From Longimicrobium sp. (GTDB lineage: Bacteria; Gemmatimonadota; Gemmatimonadetes; Longimicrobiales; Longimicrobiaceae), in the NCBI GenBank assembly GCA_036389795.1, contig DASVWD010000246.1:1-64000 (forward strand): a stretch of 64,000 nt of DNA. Reading direction: 5' to 3'. Positions 1-8,558 of the stretch are shown here, one piece after another. Both the position numbers and the translations under genes were made by a program. The notes below the pieces were generated by a model. It was not told the DNA's origin and searched no databases. It saw only the letters and a list, made by a program, of their open reading frames with translations. Positions within the stretch are counted from its first letter, which is position 1. Every line of letters starts with the position of its first letter.

Positions 1-10
1 ACAGATTGGA

Positions 11-92
11 ATCACACAGAGGACACAGAGAACACGGAGGAACTGAAGACGCGATTGAAGTTTCTCTGTGTCCTCTGTGTCCTCTGTGTGAT
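11..92. repeat. R1 palindromic hairpin repeat, copy 1
   Basis: The left arm (11-40) carries ACACAGAGG/ACACAGAGA/ACACGGAGG-like units. The right arm (61-92) is its near-perfect reverse complement, and a loop of about 20 nt separates them. Relatives lie near 2.2, 3.9, 27.4, 39.9, 44.2 and 47.0 kb. No coding potential is apparent. The rest of 1-288 shows no gene I can support. Confidence 0.85.
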
Positions 93-288
93 GCTCTATC
101 AGAAAGCTGTACCCGAACGATGCTCTGCAAAGTGGTATCAGCCGCCGGGAGGTGCTGGCGGAGCGGGACGCCGCGCCACAGATTCGTAGCGCAACCGAAA
201 TCCGACGTCACCTTCCCCGGCTCCGGCCGCGCCGTCTCATTCCGAGCGCGCGGCCCGGGCCGCGGCGGCACCGCCTGCGCGAGGCAAG

Positions 289-861
289 ATGCTCGACGCG
301 CTCTCCGTCTCCGACCCGCTCACCGGGCTGAAGAACCTGCGCTACTTCCACGCGCGCCTGGAGGAGGCGTGCGCGGCGGCCGCGCGCGACGGCACCCCGC
401 TGTCGCTGCTGGTGGTCGGCCTCGACCGCTTCGAGGCCGTCGCCGACCGCCACGGCCGCTCCGCCGCCGAGCAGGTCCTGGCCGAGGCGGCGCACGCGGT
501 GTCGCGCGCCGTCCGCGGCACCGACACCGCCGCGCGCCTGGGCGGGACGGCCGCCCACACCGGCGGCGAGGAGTTCGCGGTGCTGCTCCCGGGCGCCGGG
601 CTGGTGGCGGCCATCGGTGTGGGCGAGCGGATCCTGCGCGCCGTCCGCGAGGTGCGCGTCGAGCTCCCCGAGGAGGAGGTCCGCGTCACCGCCTCGGCGG
701 GGGTCGCGTCCACCGAGGAGGGATGCACCGCGCCGGGAGACCTGCACGCGCGCGCCGACGCCGCCCTGGAGTCCGCCCGGCGCGCGGGCCGCGACCGGCT
801 GGGGGTGCTGGACGGCCAGGCGGCCGCGCTGTCGGCGGCGCGGTCCGGGGGCGGCGGGTGA
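289..861 (+). CDS. degenerate GGDEF-domain protein
   Basis: A 190-residue protein that is almost only a GGDEF (diguanylate cyclase) domain. It opens with DPLTGLKN (residues 9-16), has an RGTD inhibitory-site motif (76-79) and a GGEEF signature (92-96). Several key positions differ from active cyclases: the first metal-binding Asp is Gly44, the guanine-contacting Asn is Ala52 and the following Asp is Glu61. RLGG (83-86) is followed by about seven extra residues before GGEEF, as if the Gly-Gly had been duplicated. No N-terminal sensor domain is present, and the domain begins right after the start, so an N-terminal truncation is possible. GAGG at 281-284 supports the ATG at 289. The stop overlaps the GTG of the next gene. 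A c-di-GMP-binding or inactive role is more likely than catalysis. Confidence 0.75.
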   Translation: MLDALSVSDPLTGLKNLRYFHARLEEACAAAARDGTPLSLLVVGLDRFEAVADRHGRSAAEQVLAEAAHAVSRAVRGTDTAARLGGTAAHTGGEEFAVLLPGAGLVAAIGVGERILRAVREVRVELPEEEVRVTASAGVASTEEGCTAPGDLHARADAALESARRAGRDRLGVLDGQAAALSAARSGGGG

Positions 862-2090
862 GCGGGGAGCGCGTCCCCCTCACCCCCGCGCAGGCCCTGG
901 CCGCCGAACTGCACCAGCCCGGCGGCCGCATCGTGCTGGTGGTGGCCGACGGGCTGGGCGGGCTCCCCGTGGAGCCCGGGGGGAAGACGGAGCTGGAGAC
1001 GGCCGCCACGCCCAACCTGGACCGCCTGGCCGCCGAGGGCGCCGTGGGGCTCTCCGTCCCCGTGGCGCCCGGGATCACGCCCGGCTCCGGCGTGGGGCAC
1101 CTGGCGCTCTTCGGCTACGACCCGGTGGCCACGCCGGTGGGGCGCGGCGTGCTGGAGGCGCTGGGGATCGGGATGGAGGTGGGACCCGGCGACGTGGCCG
1201 TCCGCGGCAACTTCTGCACGCTGGCCGCGGACGGCACCGTGGCCGACCGCCGCGCCGGCCGCATCCCCACCGAAGAGAACCGGCGCCTGGTCGAGAAGCT
1301 CCGCCCCGTGCTGCGCGCCGAGGGCGTCGAGGTCACCCTCGAGCCCGTGCGCGACTACCGCGTCGCCCTGCGCCTGCGCGGCCCCGGCCTGGGCGACCGC
1401 GTGGAGGACACCGACCCCGAGCGGACCGGCGTCCCCCCGCTGGAGCCGCGCGGCGAGGACGGGCCGTCGCGGCGCACCGCCGGGGTCGCGGCCGCGCTGC
1501 TGGGCCAGGCGCGCGAGGCGCTCGAGGACGAGCACCCCGCCAACTTCCTGCTGCTGCGCGGCTTCTCGCGCCTCCCCCACTTCGTGCCGATGGACGAGGC
1601 GTACGGGCTGAAGGGCGCGGCGCTCGCGCTCTACCCGACGTACCGCGGCCTGGCGCGGCTGGTGGGGATGACGGTGGTCGAGGAAGTGACGACCGTCGAG
1701 GAGCAGACGGCCGCGCTCCGGCGGCTGTGGGGCGGCTACGACTTCTTCTTCGTCCACCACAAGCCCACCGACAGCACGGGCGAGGACGGCGCCTTCCAGC
1801 GCAAGGTGCAGGCGATCGAGGCGCTGGACGCGGCGCTCCCGGCGATCCTGGCGCTGGAGCCCGACGTGCTGGTGGTCACCGGCGACCACTCGACGCCCAG
1901 CCGGATGAAGTCGCACAGCTTCCACCCCGTGCCGCTCCTCCTCTGGGCCCCCGCCACCGTCCTCCCCGACGAGGTGACGGCGTTCGGCGAGCGCGCCTGC
2001 ATCCGCGGCGGGCTCGGCCGCCTGCGCGCCGCCGAGGTGATGCCCCTCGCCCTCGCCCACGCCGGCCGGCTGAAGAAGTATGGGGCGTGA
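858..2090 (+). CDS. apgM: 2,3-bisphosphoglycerate-independent phosphoglycerate mutase (archaeal type)
   Basis: This cytoplasmic enzyme interconverts 3- and 2-phosphoglycerate in glycolysis and gluconeogenesis. It belongs to the alkaline-phosphatase-superfamily archaeal-type iPGM (ApgM) family at the usual length of about 410 residues. Visible signatures are the metal-binding VVADGLGG near residues 28-35, TPNLDRLA, the GITPGSGVGHLALFGYDP block with the nucleophilic Ser (about 77), and near the C-terminus HHKPTD and VVTGDHSTPS, which supply the remaining metal ligands. The GTG at 858 overlaps the TGA of the GGDEF gene, implying translational coupling. The open frame continues far upstream of 858, but that stretch lies under the GGDEF gene and has no ApgM homology. 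An R1 hairpin follows about 80 bp downstream. Confidence 0.93.
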   Translation: MSGERVPLTPAQALAAELHQPGGRIVLVVADGLGGLPVEPGGKTELETAATPNLDRLAAEGAVGLSVPVAPGITPGSGVGHLALFGYDPVATPVGRGVLEALGIGMEVGPGDVAVRGNFCTLAADGTVADRRAGRIPTEENRRLVEKLRPVLRAEGVEVTLEPVRDYRVALRLRGPGLGDRVEDTDPERTGVPPLEPRGEDGPSRRTAGVAAALLGQAREALEDEHPANFLLLRGFSRLPHFVPMDEAYGLKGAALALYPTYRGLARLVGMTVVEEVTTVEEQTAALRRLWGGYDFFFVHHKPTDSTGEDGAFQRKVQAIEALDAALPAILALEPDVLVVTGDHSTPSRMKSHSFHPVPLLLWAPATVLPDEVTAFGERACIRGGLGRLRAAEVMPLALAHAGRLKKYGA

Positions 2091-2167
2091 ACCCGAGGGG
2101 GCATCCAGGGTCGAAGGATGAGCACTGTCTGGTAGAGAACTGTTCAGGGATTGGCTCTGAAAGGATC

Positions 2168-2238
2168 TCACACAGAGAAACAGAGAAACAGAGGAACAGA
2201 GGACTCGGGGTTCTCTGTTCCTCTGTTTCTCTGTGTGA
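2168..2238. repeat. R1 palindromic hairpin repeat, copy 2
   Basis: TCACACAGAGAAACAGAG units on the left and their reverse complement, ending CTGTGTGA, on the right. The arms are about 30 nt with a short loop. The copy occupies the 366-bp gap 2091-2456, which otherwise holds no visible gene. Confidence 0.85.
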
Positions 2239-2456
2239 TTCCAATCTGTTTCCGTTCGGGGAGGGACAGGCGCGCCAGGCGCCGGGGCGGGGGCTGCCGG
2301 CGGCCGCGCTGGAGCCGGCCGAAGCAGAATGACGTTGTTTGTCCTTCCGCGCGCCGAAGCGGCCCCGGATCTCTCGCGCCTTCCGCCCGGGCCGTGTAGA
2401 ATGCGCGTCCGGTGCCCGGGATGGACACGCCTCTCGATTGTCACACGGGGACGACG

Positions 2457-3899
2457 ATGCTCCTGAAGCGCTTCTACGACGACAAGCTGGCGCAGGCGAG
2501 CTGGATGGTGGGGTGCGACGCCACCGGCGAGGCGCTGGTGGTGGACCCCAACCGCGACGTGGAGCGGTACGTGGCCGCCGCGGCGAAGGAGGGACTGCGC
2601 ATCGCGCACGTCACTGAGACGCACATCCACGCCGACTTCGTCTCCGGCGCGCGCGAGCTGGCCGCCCGCACGCAGGCGCGCCTCTACCTCTCCGACGAGG
2701 GCGGCGACGACTGGAGGTACGGCTACGCGAAGGGTGACGGCGCAGTGCTGGTCAGGGACGGCGACCGCATCGACGTGGGCCGGGTGCGCGTGGACGTGCT
2801 GCACACGCCGGGGCACACCCCCGAGCACCTGGCGTTCGTCGTCACCGACACCGCCGCCGCCGACCGGCCGATGGGCGTCTTCACCGGCGACTTCGTCTTC
2901 GTGGGCGACGTGGGGCGCCCCGACCTGCTGGAGCGCGCCGCCCGCGTCGAGGGCACGATGGAGCAGGGCGCCCGCACCCTCTTCCGCTCGCTGCGGCGCT
3001 TCAAGGGCGCGCTGCCGGACTGGGTGCAGCTCTGGCCCGCGCACGGCGCCGGCTCCGCGTGCGGCAAGGCGCTGGGCGCGGTCCCGTCCTCCACGCTCGG
3101 CTACGAGAAGCTCTTCAACTGGGGGCTGGCGGCGGAGGACGAAGACGAGTTCGTGCGCGCCGTGCTGGCCGGCCAGCCCGAGCCGCCGATGTACTTCGCC
3201 CAGATGAAGCGGATCAACCGCGACGGCCCGCCCCCGCTCGGCGGCTTCCATGTCCCGCCGCGCCTCCCCGAGGCGGAGCTGGAGGCGGTCCTGGCCCGCG
3301 GGGCCACGGTGATCGACACGCGCCCGGGAGCCGAGTTCGCGCGCCGCCACGCCGCGGGAACGCTGAGCGCGCCGCTGGTGAAGAGCTTCCCCACCTACGC
3401 CGGCTCGGTGGTCGCCTACGACCGCCCCTTCTACCTGGTCGTGGACGAAGAGCAGCCCGGCGCGGTACAGGCCGCCGTGCGCGACCTGGCGCTGATCGGG
3501 CTGGACCACCCCGTCGGCTGGTTCGGCGCCCGCGCGGTGGACGCCTGGGCGGAGGGGCACGGCCGCCGCGCCGCGATCCCCGACTGGAGCGCCGAAGAGA
3601 TGGAGCGGCGGCGGGTGACGGGCGAGGTCGAGGTGGTGGACGTGCGCAACTCGTCGGAGTTCGAGGCGGGGCACCTCCCCGGCGCGCTGAACTTCCCGCT
3701 GGGGCGCCTGGCCGAGCGCCTGGGCGATCTGCCGCGCGGGAAGACGCTGGTGGTGCACTGCCAGGGCGGCGGCCGCGCCTGGGTGGGCGCCGGCCTCCTC
3801 CAGGCGCACGGCTTCGAGGTGGCGCACCTGGCGGGCGACTTCGCCGGCTGGAAGGCGGCCGGCCGTCCGGTCGAGACCGGAGCCGCCGTCCCCGCCTGA
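2457..3899 (+). CDS. MBL-fold hydrolase with two rhodanese domains (persulfide dioxygenase/sulfurtransferase-like)
   Basis: Three modules are visible. The N-terminal metallo-beta-lactamase domain (about 1-250) has THIHADF (H56, H58, D60), HTPGHTPEH and FTGDFVFVGDVGRPDL, the ETHE1/persulfide-dioxygenase type of metal site. Two rhodanese domains follow. The first (about 270-370) lacks an active-site Cys; the second (about 385-480) has VVHCQGGGRA with the catalytic Cys. Family members commonly start MLLKRFYDD..LAQAS, so the ATG at 2457 is preferred over the ATG at 2412, 15 codons upstream. The likely role is oxidation or transfer of sulfane sulfur (glutathione persulfide or sulfide detoxification) in the cytoplasm. 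The substrate is inferred from the family only. It is a single gene flanked by R1 repeats. Confidence 0.88.
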   Translation: MLLKRFYDDKLAQASWMVGCDATGEALVVDPNRDVERYVAAAAKEGLRIAHVTETHIHADFVSGARELAARTQARLYLSDEGGDDWRYGYAKGDGAVLVRDGDRIDVGRVRVDVLHTPGHTPEHLAFVVTDTAAADRPMGVFTGDFVFVGDVGRPDLLERAARVEGTMEQGARTLFRSLRRFKGALPDWVQLWPAHGAGSACGKALGAVPSSTLGYEKLFNWGLAAEDEDEFVRAVLAGQPEPPMYFAQMKRINRDGPPPLGGFHVPPRLPEAELEAVLARGATVIDTRPGAEFARRHAAGTLSAPLVKSFPTYAGSVVAYDRPFYLVVDEEQPGAVQAAVRDLALIGLDHPVGWFGARAVDAWAEGHGRRAAIPDWSAEEMERRRVTGEVEVVDVRNSSEFEAGHLPGALNFPLGRLAERLGDLPRGKTLVVHCQGGGRAWVGAGLLQAHGFEVAHLAGDFAGWKAAGRPVETGAAVPA

Positions 3900-3914
3900 G
3901 CAAGATCGAAAAGC

Positions 3915-3978
3915 CTCACACGGAGTTAACGGAGTCAACGGAGTTGTTCCTCCGTTAACTCCGTTTACTCCGTGTGAG
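3915..3978. repeat. R1 palindromic hairpin repeat, copy 3
   Basis: CTCACACGGAGTTAACGGAG on the left and ACTCCGTTTACTCCGTGTGAG on the right, with a loop of about 8 nt. It sits between the convergent ends of the MBL-rhodanese gene and the minus-strand YbhN-like gene, so it could also act as a bidirectional terminator. Confidence 0.85.
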
Positions 3979-3998
3979 ACATGCAGTTGCGGTCGTCT

Positions 3999-5186
3999 TC
4001 AGCCCGCCGGAGACCCTTTCGCCCGGCGCGTGGCGGAGCGTTGCTCGGGGAGCGGGGTGCGCACGCGGCGGGTGGCCTGCAGCGCCGGCATCAGCGCGAA
4101 GCCGGCCAGGTTGGGGAACCAGAACGCCAGCACGCGGAAGCCCAGCACCACGGGCGACGCCGTGGCCATGGGCACCCCCACGCCCGTGAAGATGCCGATC
4201 ATCATCACCTCCACCAGCCCCACCCCGCCGGGGATCACCCCCACCTTTCCCACCAGGAGCGGGATCCCGTAGCCCGCCAGCAGCACCCCGAACCCCACCG
4301 GGGTGCGCGCCGCCATGAACATCAGGTACAGGCAGGTGGCGTCGAGCGCAACGCCCAGCGCCGAACCCAGCAGCGGGCCCTTCCACCCGCGGCGCTTGAG
4401 CAGCCCCATGGCGTCGAACATCCCCTCCAGCGTGGTGCGCAGCTGCTCCGGGCGGGCCGGCTTGCGGCGCATGCGCGCCCACCTGGCCTGGATCTTCACC
4501 GCCAGCCGCTCGGCCCCCGCGTGGTGGCGCGATCCCCACCAGGCGAGACTTCCGGCCACGACCACCACCAGCATCGAGAAGATGAACGCCCCCCAGAGCG
4601 CGGTCGTCAGGCGCCGCAGCAGCATGAGCTGGATCATTCCCAGCACCGCCGCGGCCGCCACCACCCCCGCGTTCAGCAGCGCGGGGAGCCAGCCGGCCAG
4701 CACCGCGCCCTCGGCTCGCACCCCGCCGTCGCGCAGCCACCGGTAGCTGGAGCCGCCCATTCCCACCAGCCCGCCGGCCACCAGCCCCACCGCCCCGGCG
4801 GCCACCGTCACCACCACCGCCCGCGCGAGCGGCAGCACCTGCCCGGTGAGCAGCACGATGCGCCGCATCATGTAGCCGAGCGCCACGTAGCTGAGCACCT
4901 CGGCCAGCACGGCGAGCCCCACGTACCCGTAGCGGAAGCTACGCAGCACGCGCACGGAGTCGCGCAGGTTACCCAGCTTGGGGAAGAGCACGTACACGCC
5001 CAGCCCCAGGATGACGATCAGCACCAGGTGGCGCACCCAGTGCGAGCGCCCCTTCTCGACCTCCTCCGCCTCCTCCTCGGTCTCCTCCCAGAAGGCGCGC
5101 AGCTGCTCCACCTCGTCCGGCGGGAGCGGCTCCATCGGCGGGTCCGCCGCCGGGTCGCGATGGAAGGGGTTGCGGTGCGGAGTCAC
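3999..5186 (-). CDS. YbhN/UPF0104-type integral membrane protein (lysylphosphatidylglycerol synthase TM region)
   Basis: A multi-pass membrane protein of the LPG synthase transmembrane-region/YbhN (UPF0104) superfamily. An acidic cytoplasmic N-terminus rich in Glu precedes about eight hydrophobic segments. The conserved late segment carries GVIPGGVGLVEVMMIG, matching the P-G-G-x-G-x-x-E signature of this family. Members are flippase-like or of unknown function. The catalytic aminoacyl-transferase half of MprF is absent, so no lysyl transfer is predicted. The start is uncertain: GTG 5186 or ATG 5135 are both in frame and neither has a clear ribosome site. Longer frames to 5504 run into repeat DNA and are rejected. 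Confidence 0.8.
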   Translation of the reverse strand: MTPHRNPFHRDPAADPPMEPLPPDEVEQLRAFWEETEEEAEEVEKGRSHWVRHLVLIVILGLGVYVLFPKLGNLRDSVRVLRSFRYGYVGLAVLAEVLSYVALGYMMRRIVLLTGQVLPLARAVVVTVAAGAVGLVAGGLVGMGGSSYRWLRDGGVRAEGAVLAGWLPALLNAGVVAAAAVLGMIQLMLLRRLTTALWGAFIFSMLVVVVAGSLAWWGSRHHAGAERLAVKIQARWARMRRKPARPEQLRTTLEGMFDAMGLLKRRGWKGPLLGSALGVALDATCLYLMFMAARTPVGFGVLLAGYGIPLLVGKVGVIPGGVGLVEVMMIGIFTGVGVPMATASPVVLGFRVLAFWFPNLAGFALMPALQATRRVRTPLPEQRSATRRAKGSPAG

Positions 5187-5346
5187 GTCGTCGGCTTCGG
5201 GGGTGGACGGGAGCGCGCGGGCCGGGGCGCGCGAAAGGCAGGCGACGCAGGGAGCGCGCCGGGTGCGTCTACGGAGGGCGGCCCCGCCGCGTTTCGCGGC
5301 CAATCTAGGCGCCCTCTCCGCCGGAAGCGAGCGGGTTTCGCCGACA

Positions 5347-5517
5347 GGACGAACTGCGGGTTTGGGCGTGTCCCTCCGCTGCGCTCCGGGCCGGGCTGCG
5401 CGCGCGGTAGGGCACGATACGACTGTGCCCAACCGCGCCGGGCCCCGGTCGCGCCAAACCCCCGGCGCGCCCGTGTCCCGGCCCTCCGGGCGCGCATCCC
5501 TCACGCAACCTCAGGGG
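5347..5517 (+). repeat. R3 dispersed repeat module, copy 1
   Basis: Contains GCCGGGCTGCGCGCGC, a CCAAC-GCGCCGGGCC block and TCCCGGCCCTCCGGGCGCGC ending CATCCCTCA. The same order of blocks is seen at about 49.07-49.20 kb and, inverted, at about 61.05-61.20 kb. No gene is visible in this stretch. Confidence 0.7.
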
Positions 5518-5563
5518 ACAGGGAACAGGGAACAGCCGACAACCCAATTCCGCGCCAAGCCTC

Positions 5564-5626
5564 GTAAAGTCCACCCTCTCCCGAAGTTGGGAGAGGGTTG
5601 CCGCTCTAAGGCGGCGGGTGAGGGCC
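5564..5626 (+). repeat. R2 dispersed repeat module, copy 1
   Basis: Contains AAGTCCACCCTCTCCCGAAG, a CTCTCCC/GGGAGAGGG hairpin and GCGGCGGGTGAGGG. It is preceded by an ACAGGGAACAGGGAACAG stretch. Near-identical copies lie at 28.98 and 49.28 kb. Together with R3 it fills most of the gap 5187-5673. A short GTACTTTCGTAC stretch (about 5655-5670) resembles the R7 repeats. Confidence 0.8.
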
Positions 5627-5673
5627 CCCCGCCCCGAGCCCCCCGATCCGCAGTTCCGTACTTTCGTACTCCC

Positions 5674-7677
5674 CTACCTCCCCACCGGCCCCACCCCGAT
5701 CGCGGAGTAAAGCGCGTCGGGCTCGTACACCACGCCGTCCTTCACCACCAGCCGCGTGCGGCGGATGTCGGAGATGCGCGTGAGCGGGTCGCCGTCCACC
5801 AGCACCAGGTCCGCCAGCTTCCCCGGCGCGATCGTTCCCAGCCGGTCGTCCTGCTTCGCCACGCGCGCGGCGCCCAGCGTGGCGATGTAGAGCACGTCGC
5901 CGGGCGGGATGCCGGCCTCGGCGTACAGCTCCAGCTCGCGGTGCAGGGTGAAGCCCGCCAGCCCGTCGGTGCCCGCCACCAGGCGCACCCCCGCGCGGTG
6001 CAGGTCGGCCGTCATCTGCATCAGCCGGCGGTGGCTCTCGCGGTAGCGCGCGTCCATCCCGTCGGGAACCGGCAGACCGCCCAGGCGCACCCCGCGCCGC
6101 ACGTTCGGCGGGAAGCGGCCGACCACCGACGCGAACGACGGCGACACCTCCCCCAGCCGCGCCGTGAACATGTCCTCGAACACCGCCAGCGTGGGGTCCA
6201 CCACCACGTCGCGCTCCTTCAGCAGCCGCACGAAGCCGCGCCACGCCTCGCCCCGCAGGTCCAGCCCCGCCGCGCCCCGCGCCACCGCCGTGAAGCGCGC
6301 CGGGGTGCGCGTGTCGAGCGAGTCGCCCAGGAAGTTCAGCGCCAGGAAGTTGGCGTGCTGCAGCTCGTCGATCCCCAGCCGCACCGCCCGCTCCGCCGTC
6401 ATCGGCCAGGGGATGTGCCCGCTCACCCGCAGGCCCCGCCGGTGCGCGTGCTCGATCACCACCGGCAGGAGCGCCGTGTCCAGCGAGCTGTAGACCTTGA
6501 TCTGCTGGAAGCCGAGCCGCGCGTACTCGTCGACCGCCGCGCGCGCCTCGTCGGGCGTCGTCGGCTTCGGTCCCACCGGCCCGGTGAAGGGGCCGGGGCC
6601 GTCGATGAACCCCGCCATCACCGGCAGCCGCGGCCCGAGCGACTCGCCCGCGTCCCAGCGGCGCCTGAGCCCCAGCACCGTGGCCGTGTCGTTGGCCAGG
6701 TCGCGCACCGAGGTGACCCCCGCCGCCAGGTTCAGCGGCCCGTCCAGCGGGCTCACGTGCGCGTGCATGTCCCACAGCCCCGGCAGCAGCGTCTTCCCCC
6801 GCCCGTCCACCACCTCCGCGTCCGCGGGGACGGCGGTCGACGCGTCGGGCCCCACCGCCTCGATGCGGCCGCCGCGCACCACCACCGTCGTCCCGGGCCG
6901 GCTCTGGCGCGACTCGGGGTCGAAGAGCGAGACGCCGCGGAACACCAGCGGCCGCGCGGGCCGCCGCGCCAGGCGGCGGGCCAGCTCGCCCGCGCGCGCC
7001 TCCTCGGCCGCGCGCTGCGCCGCGAAGAGCGCCGGGAGCGCCGCCTCCCACCCCTCGCGCACGGTGGCGATCCACTCGCCGCCGGACATGAAGAACTCGC
7101 CCTCGGGGGTGAGCCACACGGGCTGCGGCTCGAAGCCCAGCCCCGAGACCAGGTACTGCACCACCCGCTGCGTGCGCCCGCCCGCGCTCACCTCCAGCTC
7201 GCCCGCGCGCTCCAGCGTGGCGCGCCCCTCCGGGAGCAGGTCCAGCGCGCCGCCGGCCGCCAGCAGCGCCCGCACCAGCTCGTCTCCGGGCGTGGCGGAG
7301 TAGATCGGCAGGTAGGCCGCCGGCGCGGAGACCGCCTTCTGCCCCTCCTCGGTGCTGTTCTTCCAGCTCGCGCGGCCGTTCTCCAGCGTGAAGCGGTCCG
7401 TCACCGCGTTCTTGTAGTAGTCCACCCCCGACGTCTCGATCAGCACCGGGCGGCCGTCCGCGTCCAGCCGCACGCGCGTCTCCAGCTTCGGCCCGCGCCC
7501 GCGGTCGTTGAACTCGTAGGTGTAGCGCAGCTCCCCGTCCGCCGTCCTCCACGCCCGCCCGCTCCCCGCCGCGCGGGTCCCGCTGCCCATCATCACCGCG
7601 TAGCGCTGGGTGTCCGCCTGGACCGTCGTCGACTCCGCGGGCGAGGCCGCCGCGAGCGTGAGCAGGAGCGCGAGCAT
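5674..7677 (-). CDS. secreted amidohydrolase-family protein
   Basis: An amidohydrolase-superfamily protein of about 667 residues. A short hydrophobic signal sequence (LALLLTLAAASPA) precedes an N-terminal domain of about 230 residues that I do not recognise. The TIM-barrel metallohydrolase follows. GLWDMHAH carries the first metal-binding His pair, then VSGHIPW and ELQHANF supply later His ligands, and AGTDGLAGF the Asp. The C-terminus has the composite-domain signature LGTIAPGKLADLVLVDGDPL. These resemble imidazolonepropionase/prolidase-like exported hydrolases. The substrate cannot be read from sequence. The ATG at 7677 was chosen because it begins the signal peptide; the 44 upstream codons look non-coding. 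Confidence 0.85.
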   Translation of the reverse strand: MLALLLTLAAASPAESTTVQADTQRYAVMMGSGTRAAGSGRAWRTADGELRYTYEFNDRGRGPKLETRVRLDADGRPVLIETSGVDYYKNAVTDRFTLENGRASWKNSTEEGQKAVSAPAAYLPIYSATPGDELVRALLAAGGALDLLPEGRATLERAGELEVSAGGRTQRVVQYLVSGLGFEPQPVWLTPEGEFFMSGGEWIATVREGWEAALPALFAAQRAAEEARAGELARRLARRPARPLVFRGVSLFDPESRQSRPGTTVVVRGGRIEAVGPDASTAVPADAEVVDGRGKTLLPGLWDMHAHVSPLDGPLNLAAGVTSVRDLANDTATVLGLRRRWDAGESLGPRLPVMAGFIDGPGPFTGPVGPKPTTPDEARAAVDEYARLGFQQIKVYSSLDTALLPVVIEHAHRRGLRVSGHIPWPMTAERAVRLGIDELQHANFLALNFLGDSLDTRTPARFTAVARGAAGLDLRGEAWRGFVRLLKERDVVVDPTLAVFEDMFTARLGEVSPSFASVVGRFPPNVRRGVRLGGLPVPDGMDARYRESHRRLMQMTADLHRAGVRLVAGTDGLAGFTLHRELELYAEAGIPPGDVLYIATLGAARVAKQDDRLGTIAPGKLADLVLVDGDPLTRISDIRRTRLVVKDGVVYEPDALYSAIGVGPVGR

Positions 7678-8276
7678 GGGTCGGGTGGGGTGGAGGATGA
7701 TCGGGAGACGGAGGATCGGACCGGCGGTTCCCAAGGTGCCCGCGCGACCGCGCGCGCCGCAAGGGATTCGCGTCCGGACCGGGGGCCCGCGAAACCGGAC
7801 GACGGCCACGGGGTGGCCCTCCCTGGCGGAGGATCCAGCCTTCTCTCCGGTCCCAAACGCATGAATTCTACGGACTCAATGGCATGCTCTTACCATTGCA
7901 TACGGTTTTCTTTCGAGGCGCACGTGGCGCAAAGAGAGTCTTTTCCGTTCCTGGATTGGCTTCTACAAAGGACGAAGCCGTATCACGTCGTGCAGTATGG
8001 CCATCTGTATCCCCGATCTAGCACGCAACCTGCATAGCGGCCCTCGTTTTTTTGTACAGGGGCCTTCCGCCGGCACCCGCCGCAACCTTCTTCTTCATCT
8101 ACAAACCCGGTTCCAGCATCTACTTAGATGATCCCTGGCCGAAGCCGGGGAAGTGCTTGCGGCGCCTGGAATAACCCCTCGGCATGCATGTTGCTTCGCC
8201 GTGCCCGGCGCTTTTGCGGAAACGTCCACCGTGGACACCCGCGCAGGCGGCTCGGACCTCACCCGGCGATCCGGTC
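7678..8276. other. intergenic stretch without a supported gene
   Basis: About 600 bp. Part of it (about 7860-8180) is visibly lower in GC than its surroundings. It holds a 58-codon open frame ending at 8037 with an unusual composition (several Cys, His, Tyr) but no ribosome site or recognisable domain. A poly-T run (TTTTTTT near 8049) lies inside an imperfect GGCCCT/AGGGGCC hairpin. I see no clear regulatory element. Confidence 0.5.
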
Positions 8277-8558
8277 ATGATGCTCAGCACTCCACCTCCG
8301 GTCGAAGCACCCGAAGCGGCGGAGCTGCGCGGCAGGATCTTCACCGACCTCGACCGGCTGGCGTTCGCGCTGGAGATGGAGGCCGCCGAGCACCTCGAGC
8401 AGGGGCGCGAGGCCGAGGCCGCCCGCACGCAGGAGCAGCGCCTGGGCGTGCGGCTGGCGCAGCGGCTGGTGGCCGGCGTGTGGGCCGACGAGGTGGACCT
8501 CCGGCTCCGGCGCTGGGCCGCCGAGTACGAGGCACGCCTGGCCCCGGCGGCGCCATGA
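8277..8558 (+). CDS. small hypothetical protein
   Basis: A hypothetical protein of about 93 residues. It is acidic and Ala/Glu/Leu/Arg-rich with predicted helices (FALEMEAAEHLEQGREAEAA, then LAQRLVAGVWADEVDLRL). There is no signal peptide, Cys pair or recognisable motif. Codon use is strongly G/C in third positions like the neighbours, which supports it being coding. An ATG at 8184 is also in frame, but its first 31 residues look unrelated, so the double ATG at 8277/8280 is preferred. No convincing Shine-Dalgarno is present at either. Function unknown. Confidence 0.5.
   Translation: MMLSTPPPVEAPEAAELRGRIFTDLDRLAFALEMEAAEHLEQGREAEAARTQEQRLGVRLAQRLVAGVWADEVDLRLRRWAAEYEARLAPAAP

Noticed and set aside
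11-92. R1 hairpins as a CRISPR-like array
   Set aside because: Copies are dispersed over 47 kb rather than tandem, spacers are absent and the internal units are complementary arms, so it is not CRISPR.
342-3938. 1198-codon open frame on the minus strand (and similar giant frames elsewhere, e.g. 52.0-55.1 kb plus, 53.9-57.1 kb minus)
   Set aside because: Shadows of real genes caused by rare stop codons at high GC; composition is Arg/Ala/Gly/Pro/His-rich and crosses several genes and repeats.
7861-8037. 58-codon open frame with several Cys/His/Tyr in a lower-GC patch
   Set aside because: No ribosome site, no recognisable motif, and codon pattern unlike neighbours; kept only as a note on the gap.
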